From positions 1 to 64,000 of the forward strand of contig CAMFGW010000009.1 in NCBI GenBank assembly GCA_945952025.1: a stretch of DNA of 64,000 nucleotides, in the 5' to 3' direction. The notes beneath the pieces are model-generated. The model ran no database searches and was not told where the DNA came from. It saw nothing but the letters and a program-made list of their open reading frames with translations. Shown here piece after piece: positions 1-8,064 of this stretch (positions are counted from its first letter, which is position 1; every line of letters starts with the position of its first letter). Source of the stretch: an uncultured Paracoccaceae bacterium (GTDB taxonomy: Bacteria > Pseudomonadota > Alphaproteobacteria > Rhodobacterales > Rhodobacteraceae). The position numbers were made by a program, and so were the translations under genes.

Positions 1-2
1 GG

Positions 3-21
3 AGATGTGTATAAGAGACAG
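3..21 (+). other. Tn5 mosaic-end library adapter (sequencing artefact)
   Basis: The 19 bases AGATGTGTATAAGAGACAG are exactly the Tn5 mosaic end used in transposase-based library kits. They sit at the very edge of the window and run straight into coding sequence. This is untrimmed adapter, not genome sequence. It adds the spurious residues MCIRDS to the front of the first reading frame. Confidence 0.97.
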
Positions 22-682
22 CGCGCGGCCCGAGCGGCCGCCCCTTCTGCCGCCGCGCGAGGTGCCGCGCCGCAGGCCGGGCAGCCCGGTGGGGCGCATC
101 GCCCTTCTGCATGCGCTGGCCCATATCGAACTGAATGCCGTCGATCTGCACTGGGACATCATCGCGCGCTTCACGCAGGTGCCGATGCCCCTTGGCTTCT
201 ACGACGACTGGGTGAAGGCGGCGGACGAGGAATCCAAGCATTTCAACCTTCTGTCCGACGTTCTTGAGGCGATGGGCAGCCATTATGGCGCCCTGCCCGC
301 CCATGCCGGCATGTGGCGTGCAGCCGAGGATACGGCGGAGGACCTGCCGGGTCGGCTCGCCGTCGTGCCCATGGTGCTCGAGGCGCGGGGGCTCGATGTG
401 ACGCCGGGCATGATCGCCCTTTTCGAGGCAGCGGGCGAAGGGGCGGCCGTGGCAGCCCTGAGGGTCATCTATGCCGAAGAGGTGGGCCATGTCGCCTATG
501 GGTCGAAATGGTTCAACTTCCTGTGCGGGCGCGACGATGCCGACCCCAAGGAGCGATTCCACGCCCTTGTCCGGCGCTATTTCCATGGGGCGCTGAAGCC
601 CCCCTTCAATGAGGAAAAGCGCGCCGAGGCCGGGTTGCCGCCGGACTTCTACTGGCCGCTGGCCGAGGAAACCCAGGGCTGA
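22..682 (+). CDS. DUF455 ferritin-like family protein, 5'-truncated
   Basis: C-terminal roughly 220 residues of a DUF455 family protein, a ferritin-like four-helix fold related to the MiaE/rubrerythrin di-iron group. Visible family features are an AHIELNAVDLHWD helix, DEESKHF, EARGLDVTP and YAEEVGHVAYG, which supply the Glu/His pairs expected of a di-iron site. Family members are usually about 270 residues, so around 50 N-terminal residues are missing because the contig ends in adapter; the true start is outside the window. The substrate is unknown in the family. The frame is intact to its TGA stop, and a near-perfect palindrome follows at 717-742. Confidence 0.85.
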
Positions 683-716
683 AAGCCCGGCAACGCAGGG
701 TCAGGTCGGCGATTCC

Positions 717-742
717 CCGCCGATTCCGGCCGGATTCGGCGG
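717..742 (+). terminator. 26-nt palindrome after the DUF455 gene
   Basis: CCGCCGATTCCGG is followed directly by CCGGATTCGGCGG, a dyad with one mismatch. It lies 35 nt after the DUF455 stop. There is no T-run, so it is at best a Rho-type or processing hairpin. The remaining DNA up to 870 is non-coding and should hold the promoter of the peptidase gene; I see no convincing -35/-10 pair. Confidence 0.4.
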
Positions 743-870
743 CGTCCTGGTGGCGCGCCGGCCACAGGCGGGAAAAATTCTTTACGTGCTTTTCAGTGGT
801 TGTTAACCCCGAACCGCTAGCCGTCGGGGGACGGCGGGCCTGTTGATGCTGCCAGACAGACGGGGGACCC

Positions 871-2205
871 GTGCCACATCGCTTGAAGACCCGCGTCCTT
901 GCGGCGCTGGAACGGCGTTTGCCGGAACAGAGGCTTTACCTCAAATCGGACCAGGGCACGCGCTTCTGGCGGCTGAAGCCGCTGACGCAGGCCCTGATGC
1001 TGGGCGCAGGCGCGCTCCTGACCGTCTGGACGCTGGTCGCGACCTCGGTCCTTCTGGTCGAGACGATCAGCGCGGGCGACGAGCGCGAACAGGCGCGCCA
1101 GTCGATCATGGCGACCGAGGCGCGGATCGAGGCCCTGTCCAAGGAACGCGACATGCGCACGGCCGAGGCGGTCGCGGCGCAGAACCGCTTTGCGGTGGCG
1201 ATCGAGCAGGTCTCGCGCATGCAGTCGGGCCTTCTGACCTCGGAACAGCGGCGGACGGAACTGGAAACCGGGATCGGGCTGATCCAGGAGACTTTGCACA
1301 CCGCCGTCGGCGAACGGGACGGCGCGCGGGCGCAGGTCGCGGCGCTGACGACGCACGGCAAGGGCCCGGGCGGCGGCGCAGAGCCGGCGGCGGTCCAGAC
1401 GGCCGACATGGCGCGGACGCTGTCGCTGATGACCGACGCACTTGGTGCGGCCGCAAAGGACAAGGACGAGATGAAGGCCGATGTCGCCAAGGCCGAGGCG
1501 AACGCGGATGACACGCTCTTCCAGATGAAGCTCTTGCAGCAGCGCCACGACCAGATCTTCAGCCAGCTCGAGGATGCGGTCACGATCTCGGTCGATCCTC
1601 TCGACAACCTCTTCACCTCGGTCGGGATCGACCCGAAGAACCTGCTGGGCCAGATCCGCAAGGGCTATTCCGGCCAGGGCGGCCCGTGGGAGCCTCTGAT
1701 TCCCGCGCGCCTGCCGGGCGGTGACACACCCGAGGCCAAGGCCGATGCGGCGCGGGCGGCCGAGATCCTGCAGGGGCTCGACACGCTGAACCTCTACCGG
1801 ATCGCGGTCGCGAAAACGCCCCTGACGATCCCGCTCAATTCCTCGTTCCGTTTCACCTCGGGCTTCGGCTACCGCTGGGGCCGGCTCCACGCCGGGGTCG
1901 ACCTGGCCGGCGCCTACGGCTCGCCGGTCTATACGACGGCGGACGGGGTCGTGACCCATGCGGGCTGGGAAAACGGCTATGGCAACATGGTCGAGGTCAC
2001 GCACCCCTACGGCATCAAGACCCGCTATGGGCATCTGTCCGCTGTCCGCGCGACGGTCGGGCAAAAGGTGTCGCGCGGGGACCGGATCGGTGATATGGGC
2101 AACACTGGACGCTCCACCGGCACGCATCTGCACTATGAGGTGCGCGTCGGCGACGAGCCGGTCAATCCGATGAAATTCATCAAGGCGGCGACGAATGTTT
2201 TCTAG
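871..2205 (+). CDS. M23 family metallopeptidase (LytM-type murein hydrolase)
   Basis: 444-residue membrane-anchored peptidoglycan endopeptidase. The N-terminus is cytoplasmic with a transmembrane helix near residues 43-65. A long coiled-coil stretch (about 70-290) follows, and the M23/LytM domain occupies about residues 325-440. The zinc ligands look intact: HAGVDLA supplies the first His and Asp, and THLHYE supplies the HxH pair, so it is predicted to be catalytic. The start is a GTG; no better ATG lies nearby. The stop overlaps the downstream bactofilin start by 11 nt, so the two are probably translationally coupled. M23-bactofilin pairs are a known arrangement in proteobacteria, where the bactofilin is thought to position the hydrolase for local wall remodelling. 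Confidence 0.9.
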   Translation: MPHRLKTRVLAALERRLPEQRLYLKSDQGTRFWRLKPLTQALMLGAGALLTVWTLVATSVLLVETISAGDEREQARQSIMATEARIEALSKERDMRTAEAVAAQNRFAVAIEQVSRMQSGLLTSEQRRTELETGIGLIQETLHTAVGERDGARAQVAALTTHGKGPGGGAEPAAVQTADMARTLSLMTDALGAAAKDKDEMKADVAKAEANADDTLFQMKLLQQRHDQIFSQLEDAVTISVDPLDNLFTSVGIDPKNLLGQIRKGYSGQGGPWEPLIPARLPGGDTPEAKADAARAAEILQGLDTLNLYRIAVAKTPLTIPLNSSFRFTSGFGYRWGRLHAGVDLAGAYGSPVYTTADGVVTHAGWENGYGNMVEVTHPYGIKTRYGHLSAVRATVGQKVSRGDRIGDMGNTGRSTGTHLHYEVRVGDEPVNPMKFIKAATNVF

Positions 2206-2686
2206 AAGCAAGATCAATGAACCAGGGCCCAAGTCCGGCGAACCCGAAAAACCCGCGATGGCCGACCCCGTGCCCGCCCCGCGCGCCAGCGACTATAGCC
2301 ACAGCGCGCCGAAGCCGAAGGCCTCGCCCTCGGTCCTGTCGGCCGACCTGGTCATCACCGGCAATATCCGCACCACCGGCGACGTGCAGATCGAAGGCAC
2401 CGTCGACGGCGACATCCGCGCGCACCTGCTGACGGTCGGCGAAAGCGCCACCATCAAGGGCGAGATCGTCGCCGACGACATCGTGGTCCATGGCCGGGTC
2501 GTCGGCCGGGTGCGCGGCCTCAAGGTCCGCCTGACCTCGACCGCGCGAGTCGAGGGCGACATCATCCACAAGACGATCGCCATCGAATCGGGCGCCCATT
2601 TCGAAGGCTCGGTCCAGCGTCAGGAAGACCCACTGTCCCAAGGTGGGCCGGCGCCGAAGCAGATCGGCGCGCCTGCGGCGAAGTAA
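2195..2686 (+). CDS. Bactofilin (polymer-forming cytoskeletal protein)
   Basis: 163-residue bactofilin. The central region (about residues 45-135) shows the repeating beta-helix pattern: TGNIRTTGDVQIEGTVDG, then GEIVADDIVVHGRVVGRVRG, then VEGDIIHKTIAIESGAHFEG. Flanking tails are Pro/Ala-rich and disordered, as usual. Bactofilins polymerise without nucleotide into membrane-associated filaments. The ATG lies inside the end of the M23 peptidase gene, which argues for one operon and a common role in cell shape or septal wall modification. A strong terminator follows at 2706. Confidence 0.93.
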   Translation: MFSRSKINEPGPKSGEPEKPAMADPVPAPRASDYSHSAPKPKASPSVLSADLVITGNIRTTGDVQIEGTVDGDIRAHLLTVGESATIKGEIVADDIVVHGRVVGRVRGLKVRLTSTARVEGDIIHKTIAIESGAHFEGSVQRQEDPLSQGGPAPKQIGAPAAK

Positions 2687-2705
2687 TCCCCCGTTCCGAC
2701 GGGCG

Positions 2706-2740
2706 AAGGGGCGGTCCCTAGGGGCCGCCCCTTTCGTTTG
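2706..2740 (+). terminator. Intrinsic terminator, bactofilin operon (convergent with emrB)
   Basis: A nine-base stem AAGGGGCGG/CCGCCCCTT with a ten-base loop is followed by TCGTTTG. It sits between the bactofilin stop and the 3' end of the opposing efflux operon and could act in both directions. Confidence 0.75.
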
Positions 2741-2756
2741 TGCGTAGGGCCCGCCC

Positions 2757-4310
2757 TCAGTCCGCGTGGGCCATCGGCGCGCCGGCACCCTGGCTTTGCG
2801 GGGCGGGCTTGCTCATCAGCAGGACGAGCGGCAGGGCCGCGAGCGTCACCCAGGTCAAGAGATAGAAGTCGTTGAGGTAGGCCAGCATCAGCGATTGCTG
2901 CGACACCAAGAGGTCGAGCGTCGACATGGTCTGGGCCAGCGGCTGGCCCTTTGCCGCCGCGAGGACATTGGTGAAGTTCGGGTTGAAGGGGGTCAGCCCC
3001 TCGGCCATCTCGGCATGGGCGACCTGCAGGTTGCGGGTCAGCATGACGGTCACGACCGAGATGCCGATCGACGAGCCGATGTTGCGGACCAGGCTGAAGA
3101 GGCTGGTCGCATCCGCCCGCATCTGGGGTGCGATGGTCGCGAAGGCCACCGTCGACAGCGGCACGAAGACCTGGCCCAGCCCCAGCCCCTGGATGATCCC
3201 CGACAGGATGATGAGCCGCGCGTCCATCTGCGGCGAAAAGCCGGTCATCATCCAGAGCGAATAGGCCGTGAGCAGAAGGCCCACGCTGACCAGGATCCGG
3301 GGATCGACCACCCGCACCAGCCGCCCGACGAGGATCATCGAGATCATCGACCCCACGCCCCTCGGCGCCATGACCAGGCCGGTCGTCATCACCGGATAGC
3401 CGAAGATGCGCGACAGCATCGGCGGCAGAAGCGCCAGCGAGGCCAGAAGGATGATACCCACGACGAAGATGAACAGAAGCCCGACCGAGAAGTTGCGGTC
3501 CTTGAACATGCGCGGATCAAGGAAGGGGCGTTTCGCGCCGAGGATATGGATGACGAAGATCCAGAAGCCCGAGACGGTCAGGAAGAAGTAGATCCAGATC
3601 TCGCCCGACGAAAACCAGTCCTTCTCGGCGCCCCGGTCCAGCATCAGCTGGAGCGCACCGAGCGCCACGGCCAGCGCCCCGAAGCCGAAGAAGTCGAAGG
3701 GCCTTGGCCGCCTGATGCTCTCGGGCAGGTAGGCCCAGCAGCCTGCGAAGGCCACGATGCCCACCGGCAGGTTGACGAGGAACACCCAGCGCCAGTTGTA
3801 GTACTCGGTCAGCCAGCCGCCGAGCGTCGGGCCGATGATCGGGCCGACCATGATCCCCGCCCCCCACATGGCCATTGCGGGGCCGGCGCGTTCGGGCGGG
3901 TTGATGTCCAGAAGGAAAGTCTGCGACAGGGGCACGATGGCCGCGCCGAAGATCCCCTGCAGGAGGCGGAAGGTGACCATGGAACTCAGATTCCACGAGA
4001 GGCCGCACGCGACCGAGGTGACGACGAAGCCCGCGACCGACAGGAGGAACAGCTCGCGCTTGCCGAACCTGTCCGAGAGCCAGCCGGTCATCGGCGTCAT
4101 GATCGCCGCCGACACGATGTAGGAGGTCAGGACCCAGTTGATCGTGTCGGCCGAGGCGCCAAGGTCGCCCGTCATCGAGGGCAGCGCCACGTTGGCGATG
4201 GTCGTATCGAGCACCTGCATGATCGTGGCGAGCATGATCGAGATCGTGATCAGCCCCCGGTGCGGGACCTCGACGAAGGCCGGGCGGGCTGCGGTTGGGG
4301 CAGTGGCCAT
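2757..4310 (-). CDS. emrB: DHA2-family MFS drug efflux permease, EmrB/QacA type
   Basis: 517-residue inner-membrane proton-driven exporter, the size and hydrophobic pattern of 14-helix DHA2 transporters. Family signatures include LDTTIANVALPSM in helix 1, GWLSDRFGKR (motif A) after helix 2 and GAGIMVGPIIGPTLGGWL (motif C) in helix 5. It lies 9 nt downstream of an EmrA-type adaptor gene, so it would work as EmrA-EmrB with a TolC-like outer channel that is not in this window. Expression is probably controlled by the marR gene at the head of the operon. Substrates cannot be read from sequence; hydrophobic toxicants are usual for the family. Confidence 0.92.
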   Translation of the reverse strand: MATAPTAARPAFVEVPHRGLITISIMLATIMQVLDTTIANVALPSMTGDLGASADTINWVLTSYIVSAAIMTPMTGWLSDRFGKRELFLLSVAGFVVTSVACGLSWNLSSMVTFRLLQGIFGAAIVPLSQTFLLDINPPERAGPAMAMWGAGIMVGPIIGPTLGGWLTEYYNWRWVFLVNLPVGIVAFAGCWAYLPESIRRPRPFDFFGFGALAVALGALQLMLDRGAEKDWFSSGEIWIYFFLTVSGFWIFVIHILGAKRPFLDPRMFKDRNFSVGLLFIFVVGIILLASLALLPPMLSRIFGYPVMTTGLVMAPRGVGSMISMILVGRLVRVVDPRILVSVGLLLTAYSLWMMTGFSPQMDARLIILSGIIQGLGLGQVFVPLSTVAFATIAPQMRADATSLFSLVRNIGSSIGISVVTVMLTRNLQVAHAEMAEGLTPFNPNFTNVLAAAKGQPLAQTMSTLDLLVSQQSLMLAYLNDFYLLTWVTLAALPLVLLMSKPAPQSQGAGAPMAHAD

Positions 4311-4319
4311 GGCGCAGGC

Positions 4320-5435
4320 TTACCGCAGGGAGCGGGGCAGAAGGTCGCCCAGGCTGCGCTTGAAGCCCGTATCGACCGTCACCTCGGCGCTCAGGCCCGA
4401 CGACAGTTCCTGCAGTTCGGGCGACTGGCCGTCGATGTGCAGGCGCACCGGCACCCGCTGCGTGACCTTCACCCAGTTGCCGGTCGCGTTCTGCGCCGGC
4501 AGGAGCGAGAATTCCGAGCCCGTGCCGACCCCGATCGCCATGACCGTCGCGGTCAGCTTCAGGTCGGGGCGGGCGTCGAGGTGCACCTCGGCCTTCTGGC
4601 CGGCGGCGATATGGGCAAGCTGGGTTTCCTTGAAGTTCGCATCGACCCAGAGGTCGCCGGTCTCGACGAAGGAAAAGAGCGGCTGGCCGACGCTGACCAC
4701 CTGCCCGACCCGGAAGTTCGAGGCCTGGTAGACCACGCCGTCGGCCGGGGCGGTGATGATGGTGCGCGACAGGTTGTAGGCGGCCTGGTCTCGGGCGGCC
4801 AGCGCCGTCATCACCGCGGGATGGTCGTCCACCGGCGCGTCGGCGGTGCCGCCAAGCGCCGTCAGGGCCTGCGACACGCTGCGCTTGGCCATTTCCAGCT
4901 TGTCGATCGCCACCTGTTCGGAATGGCGGGCCTGGTCGAGCCCAGTGTTCGAACTGATGCCGCGCGCGGCGAGCGCCCCGGCGCGCTGGCGTTCGCTCGT
5001 ATAGTAATTCGCGTCGTTCTGGGCGATCGACTGCTGGGTCTGCGACTGGCGGTAGGCCTCTTCCAGCTGCTTGACGCCGAGGCGCGCGTTGGCCACGGCC
5101 GCGTCCGCCGCCTCGAGCGTCAGCTTGTAGGGCACGGGATCGACCTCGAAGAGCTGGTCGCCAGCCTTGACCGTCTGGTTGTCGGTCACGAAGACGGTGG
5201 CCACCCGGCCACCCACGTCGGTCGCGATGCTCAGGCGGGCGTAGTGCACATAGGCGTCGTCGGTCTTTTCGTAGCGGCCGCCCATGACCCACCAGACGCC
5301 CGCGCCGATCAGCGCCAGTGCCGGCAATCCGAACATCAGGGCATAGCGGCGGCCCTTCCTGGCAAGGGCGGGGCTCGCCGGGGCTGCGGAATCGGCGGAA
5401 TCAGCGGTCGCGGCGGTTTTGGCTGGGGCTTTCAC
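4320..5435 (-). CDS. emrA: HlyD/EmrA-family membrane fusion protein
   Basis: 371-residue periplasmic adaptor. An N-terminal Ala-rich segment is followed by one transmembrane helix (about residues 30-50), a lipoyl-like half (YVHYARLSIATDVGGRV), an alpha-helical hairpin (about 95-200) and a beta-barrel domain containing DLWVDANFKETQLAHI, which is characteristic of EmrA. It connects the EmrB permease to an outer-membrane channel. Its ATG overlaps the stop of the upstream marR gene by 4 nt, and emrB follows after 9 nt, so all three are one transcript. Confidence 0.9.
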   Translation of the reverse strand: MKAPAKTAATADSADSAAPASPALARKGRRYALMFGLPALALIGAGVWWVMGGRYEKTDDAYVHYARLSIATDVGGRVATVFVTDNQTVKAGDQLFEVDPVPYKLTLEAADAAVANARLGVKQLEEAYRQSQTQQSIAQNDANYYTSERQRAGALAARGISSNTGLDQARHSEQVAIDKLEMAKRSVSQALTALGGTADAPVDDHPAVMTALAARDQAAYNLSRTIITAPADGVVYQASNFRVGQVVSVGQPLFSFVETGDLWVDANFKETQLAHIAAGQKAEVHLDARPDLKLTATVMAIGVGTGSEFSLLPAQNATGNWVKVTQRVPVRLHIDGQSPELQELSSGLSAEVTVDTGFKRSLGDLLPRSLR

Positions 5436-5968
5436 GAGCGGGACTTTCGCGTGGGTGTGGAACGATCGGGTTCGTCAGGTGCGTCTGGTGCAGAAGCTTC
5501 AGGGGCACAGGCGTCGGACAGGTTCGCGGCGAGCCGCGTCAGAAGGGCGAGCATCTGGCGGCGCTCGGCCTCGGTGAAGCCGGCGAAGGCTTCGTCGACG
5601 ACACCCGACAGCCGCGCGACCATGGTGCCGCGCGCAGCCTGTGCCATGTCGGTCAGCTCGACAATGCGGATGCGGCGGTCGGCGGGGTCCGTGGTGCGGC
5701 GCACCCAGCCCGCCTCGGCCATGCGGTCAACAAGGCGCGAGACAGAGATCGGCTCGATCTCGAGCCGTTCGGCGATGCGGGCCTGGGTCGGGCGTTCCTC
5801 GCGCAGGACGGCGACCAGAAGCCGCCATTGCGCGGGCGTCAGCCCGAGGTCGGCCGAGCGGGCCTGAAACCGCCGCCGGATCAGGCGGGCGGCGTCATGC
5901 AGAAGGAAGGACAGGCTTTCCGGCGGCGGCGTGCTCGCAGGCGCGGTCGGTTTTGCGGCGGGGGTCAT
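5432..5968 (-). CDS. MarR-family transcriptional repressor
   Basis: 178-residue winged-helix regulator. The core reads LGLTPAQWRLLVAVLREERPTQ..., then RLEIEPISVSRLVDRMAEAG (recognition helix) and the wing RTTDPADRRIRIVELT, near residues 45-115. I chose the start at MTPAAKPT because the only longer in-frame ATG (6031) falls inside the operator palindrome. It is the first gene of the marR-emrA-emrB operon. By analogy with EmrR it should bind its own promoter and be released by the compounds the pump exports; the ligand is unknown. Confidence 0.88.
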   Translation of the reverse strand: MTPAAKPTAPASTPPPESLSFLLHDAARLIRRRFQARSADLGLTPAQWRLLVAVLREERPTQARIAERLEIEPISVSRLVDRMAEAGWVRRTTDPADRRIRIVELTDMAQAARGTMVARLSGVVDEAFAGFTEAERRQMLALLTRLAANLSDACAPEASAPDAPDEPDRSTPTRKSRS

Positions 5969-6016
5969 GGGGCGCTCTTGCAAAGAGAATCGGGGAAGCC
6001 CGATTTGGTGAGCGCC

Positions 6017-6044
6017 TGATATAATAGGCATGCTTATGAATCAA
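6017..6044 (-). promoter_or_regulatory. Putative MarR operator overlapping the efflux operon promoter
   Basis: On the plus strand, positions 6024-6037 read ATAGGCATGCTTAT, an inverted repeat centred on GCATGC with one purine/pyrimidine variation per arm. Weaker outer arms TGAT/ATCA extend it. AT-rich hexamers TTGATT and TATATC, read on the minus strand, overlap it and could be the promoter. It lies 50-75 nt upstream of the chosen marR start, which fits autorepression. Confidence 0.6.
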
Positions 6045-6082
6045 GCGGGAGTTAGCGCAGCCACCGCCATGCCGTCCGTGAC

Positions 6083-6985
6083 CTAGCGTTGCAGCTTCAC
6101 CGGCTCTGACCGGGCGAGGCGCAAGATGTGGGCCATGTAAGGCTGCGTCGCGTCTTCTGCACGGGTCGCCGCGAACATGCGGCGCGTCAGGCCGGACGCG
6201 GTCACGGGCCGGGTGATGTAGTCGGGGTTGCGCTTCACGTCGCGCAGGACCCAGTCGGGCAGGACCGCAACCCCGCGCCCGGCGCCCACGAGCATCAGCA
6301 TGACGGCGGTCAGCTCGACCGGCCTGACGGCGCGCGGCTCGACATGGGCGGGCGTCAGCAGGCCGGTGAAGATGTCGAGGCGCGCGCGTTCGACAGGGTA
6401 GGTCAGCAGGGTTTCGTCGCGGAAATCCTCGGCCTCGACGAAGGGTTTGGCCGCAAGGGGGCTGGTCGCGGCGGCGACGAAGGTCGGGGCATAGTCGAAA
6501 AGAGGGTGGAAGGTGAGTTCGGTCGATGGTTCGGGGTCCGAGGTGATGACGAAATCCACCTCCTCGCGCCTCAGTGCCGCCAACGCCTCGAAGGCGAAGC
6601 CCGCGCGGATGTCGATGTCGATGTCGGGCCAGGCGCGGCGGAACTGTTCCAGGACCGGAAACAGCCAGTCGTAGCAGGCATGGCACTCGATGGCGATGTG
6701 CAGCCGCCCCGCCCTGCCCTGCCTCAGCGCGCGGAACTCGTCGGCCAGGGCCTCGATCTCCGGCAGGATACGGTCGGCCGCCCGCAGGAGCTTCTGCCCG
6801 GCCGCCGAAAGCCGCAGCGGTTTTGCCCGGCGCACGAACAGCTCGACCCCCGCCTGATCCTCGAGCCCGCGCATCTGGTGCGAAAGGGCCGACTGGGTGA
6901 TGTTCAGCTCGTCCGCCGCCCGCGCAAGGCCGCCGGCGCGGGCGATGGCGCGGATCGTGCGCAGGTGACGCAGGTCGATGTGCAT
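6083..6985 (-). CDS. metR: MetR, LysR-type regulator of methionine genes
   Basis: 300-residue LysR-type activator. The helix-turn-helix is at residues 10-60, with ARAADELNITQSALSHQMRGLE and LFVRRAKPLRLSAAG. The effector domain carries the MetR-like segments IAIECHACYDWLFPVLEQF, VITSDPEPSTELTFHPLFDYAP and LLTYPVERARLDIF, which match enterobacterial MetR closely in pattern. The gene is divergent from metF with about 120 nt between the starts and an inverted repeat in the gap. Homocysteine is the co-activator in characterised MetR proteins. Confidence 0.92.
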   Translation of the reverse strand: MHIDLRHLRTIRAIARAGGLARAADELNITQSALSHQMRGLEDQAGVELFVRRAKPLRLSAAGQKLLRAADRILPEIEALADEFRALRQGRAGRLHIAIECHACYDWLFPVLEQFRRAWPDIDIDIRAGFAFEALAALRREEVDFVITSDPEPSTELTFHPLFDYAPTFVAAATSPLAAKPFVEAEDFRDETLLTYPVERARLDIFTGLLTPAHVEPRAVRPVELTAVMLMLVGAGRGVAVLPDWVLRDVKRNPDYITRPVTASGLTRRMFAATRAEDATQPYMAHILRLARSEPVKLQR

Positions 6986-6997
6986 GTATGTGAGCCG

Positions 6998-7034
6998 TTT
7001 TCATAATCAAATTGAGAATTATGAATTTGTCTCA
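6998..7034. promoter_or_regulatory. Probable MetR binding region between metR and metF
   Basis: Two overlapping dyads lie in this AT-rich gap. TTCATAAT at 7000-7007 pairs with ATTATGAA at 7018-7025. TGAGA at 7013-7017 pairs with TCTCA at 7030-7034. Both suit LysR-type regulators, and the first contains the TTCA/TGAA half-sites known for MetR. The site is 15 nt from the metR start and about 80 nt from the metF start, so it can serve both genes. Confidence 0.72.
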
Positions 7035-7105
7035 TGTCTTGCTTCGTGGAACAAGGGGCCACCGAAGGGCCCGCGTGCCCGACCGCAAGACCAAGGAGCC
7101 TGACC

Positions 7106-7975
7106 ATGACCCGCCCTGCCCCGCAGCTTTCCTTCGAATTCTTCCCGCCCCAGTCGCTGGACGCCTCGTTCCGGCTTTGGGACACGGTGCAGACGCTGGC
7201 GCCCTTCGAGCCTGACATGGTGTCGGTGACCTATGGGGCGGGCGGCACGACGCGCGAACTGACCCATGATGCGGTCAAGGCGATCAGCCAGAACTACGGG
7301 CTGACGGTCGCGGCGCACCTGACCTGCGTCGGCGCGAGCCGGGCCGAAACGCTGGCCATCGCGGAAAGCTATGCCGGTGTGGGCGTGCGCAATCTGGTGG
7401 CACTTCGGGGTGATCCGCCGCAAGGGGTGTCGGGCTTCGTCCCCCACCCCGACGGGTTCGCCGATTCGGTCGAGCTGGTGGCAGCGCTGGCCAAAACGGG
7501 CAAGTTCGACATCGCGGTCGGCGCCTACCCCGAACGCCACCCCGAAGCGGCCAGCGACCATGCCGACATCGACTGGCTGAAGCGCAAGGTCGACGCCGGC
7601 GCCTCGCGCGCCATCACCCAGTTCTTCTTCGAGGCGGAGACGTTCCTGAGGTTCCGCGACGCCTGCGTGGCGGCGGGGATCGAGGTGCCGATCATCCCCG
7701 GCATCCTGCCGATCGTGTCATGGGACGGCGCGCGCCGCTTTGCCGCCCGCTGCAATGCCCATGTGCCAGCCAAGCTCGAGGAAGCCTTCGCCCATGCCAT
7801 CCGGGACGGGCGCGAGCGGCTGCTGGCGCTGACGCAATGTTCGGTCCTGTGCGAACGGCTGATCGAAGAGGGCGTGAGCGACCTGCATTTCTACACGCTG
7901 AACCGGCCCGAGATGACGCAGGCCGTGTGCGAGACGCTGGGCTACGCGCCAGAGCGTCGGCGTCAGGTCGCCTGA
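7106..7975 (+). CDS. metF: 5,10-methylenetetrahydrofolate reductase
   Basis: 289-residue flavoprotein that reduces methylenetetrahydrofolate to 5-methyltetrahydrofolate for methionine synthesis. Conserved MetF segments are LSFEFFPPQ at the N-terminus (catalytic Glu), VSVTYGAGG, HLTCVGASRAE, LVALRGDPP, DIAVGAYPERHPEA and AITQFFFEAETFLRF. The start follows AAGGAG at 7093-7098 with 7-nt spacing; the longer in-frame start would sit in the metR/metF operator. Full length for the bacterial family. Regulation by the divergent MetR is likely. Confidence 0.95.
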   Translation: MTRPAPQLSFEFFPPQSLDASFRLWDTVQTLAPFEPDMVSVTYGAGGTTRELTHDAVKAISQNYGLTVAAHLTCVGASRAETLAIAESYAGVGVRNLVALRGDPPQGVSGFVPHPDGFADSVELVAALAKTGKFDIAVGAYPERHPEAASDHADIDWLKRKVDAGASRAITQFFFEAETFLRFRDACVAAGIEVPIIPGILPIVSWDGARRFAARCNAHVPAKLEEAFAHAIRDGRERLLALTQCSVLCERLIEEGVSDLHFYTLNRPEMTQAVCETLGYAPERRRQVA

Positions 7976-8013
7976 GGGCGCCCCCCGGAATCTCCCTGCC
8001 CGGTCATCGGGCG

Positions 8014-8052
8014 GCGCGCCTTCGGGCGCGCATTTTTTTGCGCGCCCGAAGG
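8014..8052. terminator. Bidirectional terminator with two alternative hairpins
   Basis: GCGCGCC-TTCG-GGCGCGC (8014-8031) followed by A and seven T residues is a textbook terminator for metF. A second, longer dyad reuses it: CCTTCGGGCGCGCA (8019-8032) pairs perfectly with TGCGCGCCCGAAGG (8039-8052) across a T6 loop. The opposing decarboxylase gene ends 13 nt further on. Confidence 0.88.
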
Positions 8053-8064
8053 ATTGCGAAAGAC

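Noticed and set aside
1-21. A genuine Tn5-type transposon end
   Set aside because: Only the engineered mosaic end is present, at the exact contig edge, with no transposase or inverted partner. Library adapter is the simpler explanation.
2766-5867. A 1000-codon open frame antisense to emrA/emrB
   Set aside because: The translation is low-complexity (Arg, Asp, His, Gln), and the opposite strand encodes recognised efflux proteins.
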